A stretch of DNA of 64,000 bases. Origin: Aquitalea pelogenes (GTDB lineage Bacteria > Pseudomonadota > Gammaproteobacteria > Burkholderiales > Chromobacteriaceae). The position numbers were made by a program, and so were the translations under genes. Positions 50,396 through 59,669 of the stretch are shown in pieces (position 1 is the first letter of the stretch; every line of letters starts with the position of its first letter). The notes under the pieces were generated by a model that ran no database searches, was not told the origin of the DNA, and was given only the letters and a program-made list of their open reading frames with translations. Location of the stretch: positions 1 to 64,000 of the forward strand of contig NZ_LNQV01000007.1 of NCBI RefSeq assembly GCF_001515305.1. Reading direction: 5' to 3'.

Positions 50396-50974
50396 ATGTC
50401 CAAGCTTGTTGCTGTTGATCTGGCCAAAAGCTATCGCCTGCTGAACCACGGCCCGACCGTGCTGGTTTCCTCAGCCCACGCGGGCGAACAAAACGTGATG
50501 GCCGCCGCCTGGGCCATGCCGCTGGACTTTGACCCGCCCAAGGTGCTGGTGGTGGTGGACAAGGCCACCCACACCCGAGAACTGATGGATGCTTCCGGCG
50601 AATTTGTGCTGAATATTCCCTGCCGCGCCCAGGCTGAACAGGTATTGACCGCAGGCAGTTGCAGCGGCAAGGAGGTGGACAAGTTTGCCGTCAGCGACCT
50701 CACCGCCCTGCCCGGCGAAACCGTTGCAGCACCGCATGTGGACGGCTGCATCGCGTATCTGGAATGCCGCATCATCAGCGAGCCGCACAACCAGCAGCGC
50801 TACGACCTGTTCATTGGCGAAGTACTGGCCGCCAGGGCAGACCCGGATGTCTGGCACGACGGCCATTGGAACTTTGATGGTCAGGATGCCAAACGCAGCC
50901 TGCACTACATTGCCGGTGGCAATTTCTTCAGCATTGGCGAGCAGTTTGCCGTTGCCGCCAGACAGGCTGAGTAA
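50396..50974 (+). CDS. Flavin reductase-like FMN-binding protein
   Basis: A 192-residue protein of the flavin reductase-like (split-barrel) family: PTVLVSSAHAGEQNVMAAAWAMPLDFDPP is split here by function into the FMN-contacting N-terminal strand region (residues about 20-45), followed by NIPCRAQAEQVLTAGSCSGKEVDKF and YLECRII. Such proteins reduce FMN or bind it to serve partner oxygenases. ATG 50396 (GGGAAAGA upstream) is preferred over ATG 50378. It is a single gene. Confidence 0.85.
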   Translation: MSKLVAVDLAKSYRLLNHGPTVLVSSAHAGEQNVMAAAWAMPLDFDPPKVLVVVDKATHTRELMDASGEFVLNIPCRAQAEQVLTAGSCSGKEVDKFAVSDLTALPGETVAAPHVDGCIAYLECRIISEPHNQQRYDLFIGEVLAARADPDVWHDGHWNFDGQDAKRSLHYIAGGNFFSIGEQFAVAARQAE

Positions 50975-50995
50975 AAAAAGCCACCCGCAGGCGGC
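50973..50995 (-). terminator. Terminator of the aminotransferase/glutamine-synthetase operon
   Basis: GCCACC (50980-50985) pairs with GGCGGC (50990-50995), with one G-T pair on the minus strand, around CGCA. Seven A residues at 50973-50979 give the minus-strand T-tail. Confidence 0.75.
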
Positions 50996-51005
50996 CCGGT
51001 CGGTC

Positions 51006-52367
51006 TTAGCGAACAGCGCAGACGAATTCGTCAAACGCCGTCACCAGTCGTGCCACATCCTCTACCGTGGTTTGCGGGCAAACCAGCAGCATATTGTGGA
51101 AAGGCGTGATCAACAGCCCGCGATTGAGCAGGAACAGGTGGATGATGTGCTCCATGTCGCTGTCCAGGATCGCATCTGCCTCGCTACCATTGCGCGGCGG
51201 GGTGGCGGTGAACTGGAACTCGGTGCGGGCACCCACCTGTGTCACACACCATGGCAGCGCATGACGGGCAATCACCGCACGCAAGCCGGCGGCCAATTGC
51301 TCGGCCAGCGCAAACATGTGGGTATAGGCTTGTTCGGTCATTACCTCGGCCAGATTGGCACGCATCGCCGCCATGGCCAGCATGTTGGCGGTCAGCGTGG
51401 TGCCGATGCCGCTGTGGCCCGGTACCGCTTCGCGCTTCGCCTGCTGGGCGCGTTTGGCCATTTCCTCGGAAAAACCGTACACCGCACACGGCACGCCACC
51501 GCCCATGGGCTTGCCCAGCACCATCATGTCCGGCTTCAGGCCGTGAGCGCGGGTATAACCGCCCATGCCGGTGCTGATGGTATGGGTTTCATCCATGATC
51601 AGCAGCGTGCCATAACGACGGCATAGCGCCTGTGCCGCTTCCCAGAAGCCAGGCTCCGGCAGCACCATGCCGATATTGGTCATCGCCGGTTCGGCCAGCA
51701 GGCAGGCAACCTGACCATCCTTCAGCGCGTCTTCCAGCGCGGCCAGATCATTGAACTCCACCACGCGGGTGTATTGGGTCAGGTCGTACACCTGGCCCAG
51801 CAGGCTGGCACGCTGCACCGGCTTGCCATCCACCAGATCGACAAACACATCGTCGATGGTGCCGTGATAGCAGCCATTGAACACCAGCAACTGCTGACGA
51901 CCGGTAGCGGCCCGCGCCCAGCGCAGGGCGAAGCGGTTGGCATCGGTGGCGGTCATGGCAAACTGCCAGTACGGCAAGCCAAAACGTCGCGCCAGCTCCG
52001 TCGCCACCCAGACGGCATCTTCCGACGGCAGCATGGTAGTCAGCCCGAGCGCAGCCTGCTCGGCCAGCGCCCTGGCCACCGGGGCCGGGCCGTGGCCGAA
52101 CATGGCACCAGTGTCGCCCAGGCAGAAATCGACATAGCGATTGCCATCCACATCTTCAAAACTGGCACCCTGCGCCTGCTTCACGTACAGGGTGAAGGGA
52201 GTGGACCAGTCATCCATCCAGTGCAGCGGCACACCAAACAGCAAATGCTGATCCGCCTGCGCCGACAGCCGCTGCGATTGCGGGCGCGCCGCGATAAAGC
52301 GCTCGCGCTCGGCAGCGTGCAGTTTCAAGGCCTTGTCCCAGTTGATGCCATGTCGTGTTGTTGTCAT
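51006..52367 (-). CDS. Class III (PLP) aminotransferase
   Basis: A 453-residue PLP enzyme related to glutamate-1-semialdehyde mutase and omega-amino acid transaminases. DVDGNRYVDFCLGDTGAMFGHGP, GCYHGTIDDV, LIMDETHTI (PLP-ring Asp) and VLGKPMGGGVPCA (Schiff-base Lys) are visible. It follows a glutamine synthetase-like gene by 48 bp on the same strand. Together they suggest catabolism of an amine or polyamine, in which the partner makes a gamma-glutamyl amide, but the substrate is not identified. Confidence 0.88.
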   Translation of the reverse strand: MTTTRHGINWDKALKLHAAERERFIAARPQSQRLSAQADQHLLFGVPLHWMDDWSTPFTLYVKQAQGASFEDVDGNRYVDFCLGDTGAMFGHGPAPVARALAEQAALGLTTMLPSEDAVWVATELARRFGLPYWQFAMTATDANRFALRWARAATGRQQLLVFNGCYHGTIDDVFVDLVDGKPVQRASLLGQVYDLTQYTRVVEFNDLAALEDALKDGQVACLLAEPAMTNIGMVLPEPGFWEAAQALCRRYGTLLIMDETHTISTGMGGYTRAHGLKPDMMVLGKPMGGGVPCAVYGFSEEMAKRAQQAKREAVPGHSGIGTTLTANMLAMAAMRANLAEVMTEQAYTHMFALAEQLAAGLRAVIARHALPWCVTQVGARTEFQFTATPPRNGSEADAILDSDMEHIIHLFLLNRGLLITPFHNMLLVCPQTTVEDVARLVTAFDEFVCAVR

Positions 52368-52415
52368 TGCTTTCTCCTTGATCTTGTTCTGTGCGGACAG
52401 CAGCCCGCCATCATG

Positions 52416-53753
52416 TCATACGTGCAGTTGCAGGTGTTCGCGTTCCCAGGCGGTGATGCCACGATTGAAGGTTTCGAATTCCTTTTCCTTCACCGCGCAA
52501 AAAGCCTGCACAAACTGTTCGCCCAGAATGTCCGCAAGCTCCGGACAGTCCTGCATCAGCGCCACGGCATCTTCCAGGCTGCGCGGTAGCTCGAAATCCA
52601 GGTCATAGGCGCTGTCGCTCATCGGCTCACTGGGAATCAGGCCCTGCACCATGCCGAGGTAACCGCAGGCCAGCGTGGCCGCCATGGCCAGATAGGGGTT
52701 CACATCCACGCCCGGCACCCGGTTTTCCAGCCGCCGCGCACTGGGGCCGGATGGCGGAATGCGGATGCCGCAAGTCCGGTTGTCATAACCCCAGCGCACA
52801 TTGATGGGTGCGGCGGCATGGCGGCTGAGCCGACGATAGGAATTGACGTAGGGCGCCAGCATGGGCATCACCATGGGCAGGTACTTCTGCATGCCGGCAA
52901 TATGATGGAAGAACAAGGGGGTGGCGCTGCCATCTGCTGCGGAAAAGATGTTCTGACCATCTGCAGTACTGACAATGCTTTGATGGATATGCATGGCACT
53001 GCCGGGTTCGTCTTCCATCGGCTTGGCCATGAAGGTGGCAAAGATATTGTGGCGGTAAGCGGTTTCACGCACCGCACGCTTGAACAGGAAAACCTGGTCG
53101 GCCAGTTCCAGTGCATTGCCATGGGTGAAATTGATTTCCATCTGGCAGGCGCCCACTTCGTGAATCAGCGTTTCCACATTGAGCTGGGCTTGCTGGCAGA
53201 AAGTGGACAGCTCCTGGAAGAAAGGGTCGAAGTCGTTGACGGCATCGATGGAGAAGGATTGCCGCCCTACTTCGGAGCGCCCGGCACGGCCGGTGGGCGG
53301 ACGCAAAGGCTCGTGCGGATTATTGTTCTGCCGGATCAGGTAAAACTCCATTTCCGGAGCCACCACCGGCTGCCAGCCGCGGTCGGCATACAATTGCAAC
53401 ACCTTGCGCAATACGGCACGCGGTGAAATTCCCACCGGTTTGCCATCGAAGTCTTCGCAATCGTGAATCACCACCGCCACCGGCTCCATGGCCCAGGGCA
53501 CCAGCCGGATGGAGGCGGCATCCGGCACGCACACCATATCCGGGTCATTGGCACCGACAAAACGTTCGAATTCGGCAAACTCGCCATTCACGGTGATGGT
53601 GAGTACTGCCTTGGACATCTTCATGCTCTCTTCGGCCAGGAACAAATCCTTGGGGACAATCTTGCCACGCGCCACCCCGGTCATGTCCGGAATGACGCAT
53701 TCCACTTCATGGATGTTGTGCGTTCGGATGAAGCTGTGTAAATGCTCATGCAT
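52416..53753 (-). CDS. Glutamine synthetase-like gamma-glutamyl ligase (PuuA type)
   Basis: A 445-residue ligase joining glutamate to an amine with ATP, homologous to PuuA. DMTGVARGKIVPK marks the N-terminal beta-grasp; EMEFYL, EVGACQMEINF, SAMHIHQSI and ENRVPGVDVNPYLAMAA are catalytic-domain motifs. It lacks the adenylylation tail of GlnA. It is divergent from a GntR regulator and preceded by copies of TTTATGATCAAAT, so it is probably induced by its substrate. Confidence 0.9.
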   Translation of the reverse strand: MHEHLHSFIRTHNIHEVECVIPDMTGVARGKIVPKDLFLAEESMKMSKAVLTITVNGEFAEFERFVGANDPDMVCVPDAASIRLVPWAMEPVAVVIHDCEDFDGKPVGISPRAVLRKVLQLYADRGWQPVVAPEMEFYLIRQNNNPHEPLRPPTGRAGRSEVGRQSFSIDAVNDFDPFFQELSTFCQQAQLNVETLIHEVGACQMEINFTHGNALELADQVFLFKRAVRETAYRHNIFATFMAKPMEDEPGSAMHIHQSIVSTADGQNIFSAADGSATPLFFHHIAGMQKYLPMVMPMLAPYVNSYRRLSRHAAAPINVRWGYDNRTCGIRIPPSGPSARRLENRVPGVDVNPYLAMAATLACGYLGMVQGLIPSEPMSDSAYDLDFELPRSLEDAVALMQDCPELADILGEQFVQAFCAVKEKEFETFNRGITAWEREHLQLHV

Positions 53754-53762
53754 GTTTTATCC

Positions 53763-53895
53763 TTTATGATCAAATCTGCAAAAAGCCCTTTTCCCAACAC
53801 CGCACCAACCCATGTGAATTCAAATGCAAATACCGGAATAAAAGCTGGAATTGATCATAGTAAGACAAAACGCACATGTCAATTTATGATCAAAT
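53763..53895. promoter_or_regulatory. Triplicated operator (TTTATGATCAAAT) in the divergent spacer
   Basis: TTTATGATCAAAT is present exactly at 53763-53775 and 53883-53895; the inverted core TTGATCAT lies at 53851-53858. The spacing and semi-palindromic form fit a GntR-family operator controlling both the ligase operon and the regulator. Confidence 0.7.
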
Positions 53896-53979
53896 AAAAC
53901 TTGAAAAGTGAAGCATCACAGCACCATGATTGCTATGGTATCCTTTGTGACAAATTCCAATACCAACGACTCGCCGACA

Positions 53980-54627
53980 ATGAAGACTACCGCCTCCTCT
54001 ACACTACAGGACGAAACCTACACCACCTTGCGCCAGTGGCTGTCACTGGGTCGCTGGCTGCCCGGCGAACGGCTGAAGATCAAGCAACTGGCACAAGACA
54101 TGCAGGTTGGCGAAATGCCGGTGCGCACTGCACTGCAACGCCTGGTGGCAGAGAAGGCGCTGGCCAACATTCCCAATTGCGGCGTCACTGTCCCGCAACT
54201 GAGCCGCACCCAGTTTGACGACATCCTGCAAACCCGCATGTTGCTGGAAGGCGAAGCAGCTGAAAAAGGTGCACGCAACCTGAGCAGTGCCGACCTCAAG
54301 CTGCTGGAAGAACTGACCGCCACCATGGACGAGGCCATCCGCAATCACGATGTCAAAGGCTATCTGACGGCAAACGAAGACTTCCACGTCACGCTGTACC
54401 GCGCCTCCGGCTCGGCCATGCTGCTGTCCCTGATTGAAAGCGTATGGCTGCACGTTGGCCCCATTTCCAATCAGCTGCATCAGGACCCGCATGTGTGGAG
54501 CATCATGAACGACTGCCACGAGGACATGATGCGCGCCCTGCACCGCAAGGACCCGTCCGCCGTGCGTCGCGCCATCGAACGCGACCTGTTCAATGCCGGG
54601 CAGTACCTGAAAACACTGTGCAACTGA
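53980..54627 (+). CDS. GntR-family (FadR subfamily) regulator
   Basis: A 215-residue regulator. The N-terminal winged helix is ETYTTLRQWLSLGRWLPGERLKI with MPVRTALQRLVAEKAL, and the all-helical FCD effector domain follows with LLEGEAAEKGA, DFHVTLYRAS and DCHEDMMRAL. ATG 53980 is taken as start; in-frame codons from 53908 lie among the operators. The divergent ligase/aminotransferase operon is the likely target. Confidence 0.88.
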   Translation: MKTTASSTLQDETYTTLRQWLSLGRWLPGERLKIKQLAQDMQVGEMPVRTALQRLVAEKALANIPNCGVTVPQLSRTQFDDILQTRMLLEGEAAEKGARNLSSADLKLLEELTATMDEAIRNHDVKGYLTANEDFHVTLYRASGSAMLLSLIESVWLHVGPISNQLHQDPHVWSIMNDCHEDMMRALHRKDPSAVRRAIERDLFNAGQYLKTLCN

Positions 54628-54646
54628 GCTACACACGGGCAGCATG

Positions 54647-54674
54647 AAAAAACCGGGCCAAAGCCCGGTTTTTT
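54647..54674. terminator. Bidirectional terminator between GntR and TetR genes
   Basis: AAAAAACCGGGC and GCCCGGTTTTTT enclose a CAAA loop. Symmetric A/T runs serve both convergent genes. Confidence 0.88.
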
Positions 54675-54696
54675 ATTTGCCAACAGCAGCAAGACC

Positions 54697-55299
54697 TCAC
54701 TGCACCCCATACCAGGCCATGAATATTTCCACACCTCTGGCCACACGCAGTTGCAACAGCTTCAGGTCGTCCTCGCTCACCACGCCAACCAGGAATGTCT
54801 CCTGATATTCCGCCTGTATCAGCGACAACAAATGCATGGCAGCAATCCAGCCATCTGCACGACGCAGGCGGCCGGCCTGCATTTCCTCTTCCAGATAAGC
54901 CGCCACCTTGTTCCAACCCTGGCGCGGGCCCGCCTCATAAAACTGCTGGGCGGCACCGGCACGCACCAGTTCACCCGCAATGATGCCGCGCATGGCCATC
55001 AGGTCCGGGCCCAGAATCACCTGCAGGTAGTTTTCCCCGAATGCCTGCAATGCCGCCGCAATATCCCCGCCCGGGACCAGCCGTGCATAGGCATGTGACA
55101 TGCGCTCTTCGGCCAGCATTTTCATCACACTGAGGAACAGCTCCTCCTTGGACTTGAAATAACCGTACAAAGTGGCTTTGGAACCCCCTACCCGGCTGCA
55201 GATTTCTGCCATGGAAGTCGCCTCATAACCACGCTGCAGGAACAACTCCGCTGCCGTTGCCACCATTGCCTGACGGCGCTCTTCACTTTTTGTTCGCAT
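54697..55299 (-). CDS. TetR-family repressor of the efflux operon
   Basis: A 200-residue repressor. The N-terminal domain MRTKSEERRQAMVATAAELFLQRGYEATSMAEICSRVGGSKATLYGYFKSKEELF is a typical TetR helix-turn-helix (residues 1-54, cited by position); the C-terminal ligand domain is of the AcrR/TetR_C type. The in-frame extension upstream of ATG 55299 runs through the operator region and is rejected. It is divergent from a three-gene drug efflux operon and has paired ACTGTAC operators on its own side and the operon side. Confidence 0.88.
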   Translation of the reverse strand: MRTKSEERRQAMVATAAELFLQRGYEATSMAEICSRVGGSKATLYGYFKSKEELFLSVMKMLAEERMSHAYARLVPGGDIAAALQAFGENYLQVILGPDLMAMRGIIAGELVRAGAAQQFYEAGPRQGWNKVAAYLEEEMQAGRLRRADGWIAAMHLLSLIQAEYQETFLVGVVSEDDLKLLQLRVARGVEIFMAWYGVQ

Positions 55300-55309
55300 T
55301 TTTGCTCCA

Positions 55310-55383
55310 AACTGTACCGAACTGTACGGTTTTACTTGACGACGCCAACGTCGCACATTATAACTGTACGGTACAGTACAGTT
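55310..55383. promoter_or_regulatory. Divergent promoter with two TetR operators
   Basis: For the efflux operon, -35 TTGACG (55336-55341) and -10 TATAAC (55359-55364) are 17 bp apart. AACTGTACCGAACTGTACGG (55310-55329) lies next to the TetR start, and AACTGTACGGTACAGTACAG (from 55362) overlaps the -10. Both are built from ACTGTAC half-sites, so TetR would block both directions. Confidence 0.8.
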
Positions 55384-55401
55384 AAAGGCCCTGTCAAAAA
55401 A

Positions 55402-56838
55402 ATGGATACCCAATCAAGCATGCACCCACGGCGCACCCTGCTACAACTGACCATGCTAGGCAGCCTGCTGCTGGCCGGTTGTGCCAGCGTGCCGGACCTG
55501 GGCCCCGCGCCCCGTAACAAGACCATGCAGGACATGGCCAGTCAGCAAACCCTGCCAGCCAGCACGGCCGACTGGATGAGCAGCAACTGGTGGCAAAGCT
55601 ATCAGGACGGCCAGCTCGACGACATCATGCAAGAGGCCTTGAGCCAGTCGCCTGACCTGGCAGCCGCCCAGGCGCGTCTGGCCAAAGCCGCCGGTCAGGC
55701 GGAACAGACTGGCGCCAGCAATCTGCCCAGCCTCGACCTGAATACCTCTGTCACCAAGATGAAGCAAAGCTATAACAACGGCTTTCCCGCTGCCTTTGTG
55801 CCGCATGGTTACAACAACTCTGCCAAGGTCGAACTGGATTTCAGCTATGAAATCGATTTCTGGGGCAAGAACCGCTCCGCCATTGCCGCAGCCAGCTCGG
55901 AACTCGCCGCAGCCCAGGCCGAGGCAGCACAAAGCCGCCTGACGCTGACCAGCGCCATTGCCGCAGCCTATGCCGAACTGGCCCGCCTGTACGCCGAACA
56001 GGATGCCGCCGAACAGGCTCTGAGCGTGCGCCAGCATAGCGCCCAGCTGCTGCAGCAGCGCTTTGACAATGGTCTGGAAACCATGGGCAGCCTGCGTCAG
56101 GCCCAGTCCCGCGAAGCCACCGCCAATGCCGACCTCAGCGCCGCACGCCAGGCCATTGCCCAGCAAAAGCTGAGCATTGCCGCCCTGATGGGTGCCGGAC
56201 CGGATCGCGGCATGAGCCTGCGTCGCCCGGCTGCCAGCCTGCTGCATCCGCAAGGCTTGCCTGCCACCTTGCAGGCGGACTTGCTGGGTCGTCGTCCGGA
56301 CCTGGCCGCCGCCAGACTGCGCGCAGAAGCGGCCGCCAGCCGTATCAACGTTGCCCGCGCTGCGTTTTATCCCAATGTGAATCTGTCTGCCTATCTGGGC
56401 GTGCAGTCGCTGGGGCTGAGCTATCTGACCAAGAACGGTTCCGACATTGGCGGGGTCGGCCCGGCCATTTCGCTGCCGATTTTCCGTGGTGGCGCCCTGC
56501 AAGGCAACTACCGCGTGGCCCGCGCCGAGTACGACGCCGCCGTGGCCAGCTACAACCAGACCCTCACCCAGGCCCTGCATGAGGTGGCCGATGTCATGGC
56601 CCAGCAACAGGAACTGGGCCCGCAGCTGGAGCAGCGCCGCCTGGCCCTGAAAACTGCCGAAGAGTCCTACCAGGTGATGCAGAACCGCTATCAGGGCGGT
56701 CTGGCCAGCTATCTGGACGTACTGAATGCCGAAGACAACGTGATTGCCAGTCGTCGCAGCAGCACCAGCCTGGAAACCCGGCTGTTCCTGCTGGACGTCA
56801 ACCTGATCAAAGCCCTGGGCGGCGGTTATCAAGCCTGA
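55402..56838 (+). CDS. Efflux outer membrane factor lipoprotein (NodT/OprM type)
   Basis: The outer-membrane duct of a tripartite pump, 478 residues. A lipoprotein signal ends LLLAGCASVPDLGP (lipobox LAGC). Two OEP repeats follow (NWWQSYQDGQLDDIMQEAL, FSYEIDFWGKNR, and LLGRRPDLAAARLRAEAAASRINVARAAFYPNVNL by its usual boundaries near residues 295-330). ATG 55402 is adjacent to the operator; ATG 55420 is possible. It is first in the operon with a membrane-fusion protein and an MFS pump. Confidence 0.9.
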   Translation: MDTQSSMHPRRTLLQLTMLGSLLLAGCASVPDLGPAPRNKTMQDMASQQTLPASTADWMSSNWWQSYQDGQLDDIMQEALSQSPDLAAAQARLAKAAGQAEQTGASNLPSLDLNTSVTKMKQSYNNGFPAAFVPHGYNNSAKVELDFSYEIDFWGKNRSAIAAASSELAAAQAEAAQSRLTLTSAIAAAYAELARLYAEQDAAEQALSVRQHSAQLLQQRFDNGLETMGSLRQAQSREATANADLSAARQAIAQQKLSIAALMGAGPDRGMSLRRPAASLLHPQGLPATLQADLLGRRPDLAAARLRAEAAASRINVARAAFYPNVNLSAYLGVQSLGLSYLTKNGSDIGGVGPAISLPIFRGGALQGNYRVARAEYDAAVASYNQTLTQALHEVADVMAQQQELGPQLEQRRLALKTAEESYQVMQNRYQGGLASYLDVLNAEDNVIASRRSSTSLETRLFLLDVNLIKALGGGYQA

Positions 56839-56873
56839 GCCCCAACCGAATACAACAATTGCAGAGAACCATC

Positions 56874-58023
56874 ATGAGCGAAAATATCCAAGCCCTCCCC
56901 GCCTCCGATGCCCCGCACAGCGACAGCCTGCGTCTGGCCAAGCGCAAGAAGCTGTTTGCCCTGCTTGGCGCAGTCGTCGGCGTTGCCGCCATTGGTGCCG
57001 GCACTTACTGGACCCTGGTGGCCTCCCATCATGTCAGCACTGACAATGCCTATGTGGCGGTTGAAATGGCGCAAATCACCCCGGAAGTCAGCGGCACCGT
57101 ACGCGAAGTCCTGGCCGTCGACACCCAGCAGGTAAAGCGTGGAGACATTCTGGTAAAACTGGACGACAAGGATGCCACCCTGAATCTGGCACAGGCTGAA
57201 GCCGAACTGGCGCGCGCCGAGCGTCGCGTGCAGGGTTATCTGGCCAGTGACGAAGGCTTGCAGGCCCAGGTACAGGCCCGCATTGCTGACCAGGCACGCA
57301 GCAATGCCCAGCTGGTTTCTGCCCGCGCCGACCTGCAGCGCGCCGAGCTGGACCTCAAGCGCCGTCAGGCGCTGGCCAAGAGCGGTTCGGTGTCCGGCGA
57401 AGAGCTGAGCAATGCGCAGAACGTATTCAGCACCGCCAGCGCCAACCTGACCGCCGCTGAAGCCGCCGCCAAACAGGCCGAGGCCAATGCCCGTGCCGCG
57501 CAAGGCTCGCTCAAGGCCAACCAGACCCTCACCGTCAACACTACGGTGGACACCAACCCGGAAGTGGCCCTCGCCCGCGCCAAGCGTGACCAGGCCCGTC
57601 TGGACCTGGCCCCGCACCATCATCCGCGCGCCGGTGGACGGCGTGGTGGCGAAGCGTCAGGCACAGGTCGGTCAGCGCGTGCAGGCCGGCAGCCAGCTGT
57701 TGTCGGTGGTGCCGCTGCAGCAGGCGCACGTGGATGCCAACTTCAAGGAAGTGCAGCTGGACAAGGTACGCATCGGCCAACCCGCCACGCTGACCGCCGA
57801 CCTCTACGGCAGCCGCATCACCTACCACGGCAAGGTGGCCGGCCTGGCTGGCGGCTCTGGCGCGGCCTTTGCCACCATCCCGGCGCAGAATGCCACCGGC
57901 AACTGGATCAAGGTGGTGCAGCGCCTGCCGGTACGCATTGCACTGGACCCGGCCGAACTGCGCGCCCATCCGCTGCAGGTGGGCCTGTCGATGGAAGTCA
58001 CCATCGATACCGCCAGCGAGTAA
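56874..58023 (+). CDS. emrA: HlyD/EmrA-type membrane fusion protein (frameshifted)
   Basis: The periplasmic adaptor linking the MFS pump to the outer-membrane duct. One N-terminal helix (LFALLGAVVGVAAIGAGTYW), the biotinyl-lipoyl half-motif TDNAYVAVEMAQITPEVSGTV, a long coiled coil and the second half-motif IIRAPVDGVVAKRQAQVGQRV are visible. At 57610-57613 a CCCC run shifts the frame; removing one C gives LDLARTIIRAPVDG and a 382-residue protein ending TIDTASE. This is the only frameshift in the window from an extra base. It sits between the OMF and MFS genes. Confidence 0.87.
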
Positions 58024-58029
58024 GCCATC

Positions 58030-59568
58030 ATGACTGACAGCTCCGTTACTGCTTCACCCAAGCCACTGGAAGGCGGCACCCTGTGGCTGGCCGCCCTGGT
58101 GCTGGCCGCCGCCAACTTTGTCGCCGTGCTGGACACCACCATTGCCAATGTGTCGGTGCCCAATATCGCCGGCGGCCTGGCGGTATCTTCCAGTCAGGGG
58201 ACTTACGTCATTACGTCTTATGCCGTGGCCGAGGCCATTACCGTGCCGCTCACCGGCTGGCTGGCTGCGCGGCTGGGCACGGTGCGGCTGTTCATCGGCT
58301 CCATGGTGTTGTTCGGCCTGTTTTCCTTGCTGTGCGGCATGGCCGGCTCGCTGGAAACGCTGGTGCTGTTCCGCGTGCTGCAAGGCCTGGCCGGCGGCCC
58401 GCTGATGCCGATGTCGCAAACCCTGCTGCTGCGGATTTTCCCCAAGGAAAAAACCGGCGCAGCCATTGGCCTGTGGAGCATGACCACGCTGATCGCCCCC
58501 ATCATGGGGCCGATCCTGGGTGGCGTGTTGTGTGACCAGGTGAGCTGGCCGTGGATTTTCTGGATCAACGTCCCCATCACCATGCTGTGCGGCTATGCCG
58601 GCTGGCAATTGCTGAAAAGCCAGGAAAGCCTGCGCGAGAACATCCGTGTGGATGCCGTTGGCCTTGGCCTGCTGGTGGTGTGGGTGGCGGCATTGCAAAT
58701 CATGCTGGATGAAGGCAAGAACCTGGACTGGTTCAATTCCGCCGAGATCGTGGCCTTGGCGGTGATCGCTGCCATCGGCTTTGCCGCCTTCCTGATCTGG
58801 GAGCTGACCGAGAAAAACCCGGTGGTGAACCTGCGGGTATTCCGGCACCGCGGCTACTGGGCCAGTGTGCTCACCATCTCGCTGGCTTTCGGCTCTTTCT
58901 TTGGCGCAACGGTGCTGACCCCGCAATGGCTGCAAAGCTATATGGGCTACACCGCCACCGAAGCAGGCCATGCCACGGCGATGAGCGGCATTCTGGCGGT
59001 GCTGGTGGCTCCACTGGTGGCGCAGCTGTCCACCCGGGTAGACCCCCGCCCGCTGGTATTCATGGGAGTGATGTGGCTGGGCGGCGTTACCCTGTACCGC
59101 AGCTTTTCCACCACCGACATGGGCTTCTGGCAGGTGGCCTTGCCCTTGCTGTTCCAGGGCGTGGGCATGCCTTTCTTCTTTGTGCCGCTCACTGGCCTCG
59201 CCATGGCCAGCGTGGAGCCGGAGGAAATGGCCTCGGCCGCAGGCTTGATGAGCTTCATGCGGACATTATCCGGTGCCTTTGCCACTTCGCTGGTGACTAC
59301 CGCCTGGGAAGACAAGGCCAGCTACAACCATGCCGACCTGGTAGGCAGCATCGACCCCGGTGGCGACACCCTGCGCGCCCTGCAGGGTAGCGGCATGAGC
59401 CTGGATGCAGCCAGCAACCAGCTCAACCAGTTGTTGCAGTCGCAAAGCATCATGCTTTCCACCAACCAGATTTTCTGGCTGACCGGCCTGTCGTTCGTGG
59501 TGGCCGCCTGCGCCATCTGGCTGGCACCCCGCCCCACCCGTGTGGCGGATACCAGTCAGGCACACTGA
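58030..59568 (+). CDS. emrB: DHA2-family MFS multidrug exporter (EmrB-like)
   Basis: A 512-residue 14-helix drug:H+ antiporter. DTTIANVSVPNIAGGL (motif D1), GWLAARLGTVRLFIGSM (motif A), RVLQGLAGGPLMPMSQTLL (motif B) and GPILGGVLCDQVSWPWIFWINVP (motif C region) are all present. It is the last gene of the TetR-controlled OMF-HlyD-MFS operon and supplies the inner-membrane pump. The substrate is not predictable. Confidence 0.92.
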   Translation: MTDSSVTASPKPLEGGTLWLAALVLAAANFVAVLDTTIANVSVPNIAGGLAVSSSQGTYVITSYAVAEAITVPLTGWLAARLGTVRLFIGSMVLFGLFSLLCGMAGSLETLVLFRVLQGLAGGPLMPMSQTLLLRIFPKEKTGAAIGLWSMTTLIAPIMGPILGGVLCDQVSWPWIFWINVPITMLCGYAGWQLLKSQESLRENIRVDAVGLGLLVVWVAALQIMLDEGKNLDWFNSAEIVALAVIAAIGFAAFLIWELTEKNPVVNLRVFRHRGYWASVLTISLAFGSFFGATVLTPQWLQSYMGYTATEAGHATAMSGILAVLVAPLVAQLSTRVDPRPLVFMGVMWLGGVTLYRSFSTTDMGFWQVALPLLFQGVGMPFFFVPLTGLAMASVEPEEMASAAGLMSFMRTLSGAFATSLVTTAWEDKASYNHADLVGSIDPGGDTLRALQGSGMSLDAASNQLNQLLQSQSIMLSTNQIFWLTGLSFVVAACAIWLAPRPTRVADTSQAH

Positions 59569-59585
59569 GCAGTTCTACACGCAGC

Positions 59586-59615
59586 AAAAAGCCCGGTGCA
59601 TGCACCGGGCTTTTT
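59586..59615. terminator. Terminator of the efflux operon
   Basis: A perfect palindrome AAAAAGCCCGGTGC/GCACCGGGCTTTTT closes the operon. The A-run also serves the remnant on the minus strand. Confidence 0.9.
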
Positions 59616-59669
59616 CTTTCCATATCTTTGCCAAGAGTGGCTCACCACATTGCTGGTGCAAGGTCGCCC

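Noticed and set aside
54697-55413. Longer TetR protein starting at 55413
   Set aside because: The extra 38 residues are encoded by the operator/promoter region and do not fit the TetR N-terminus.
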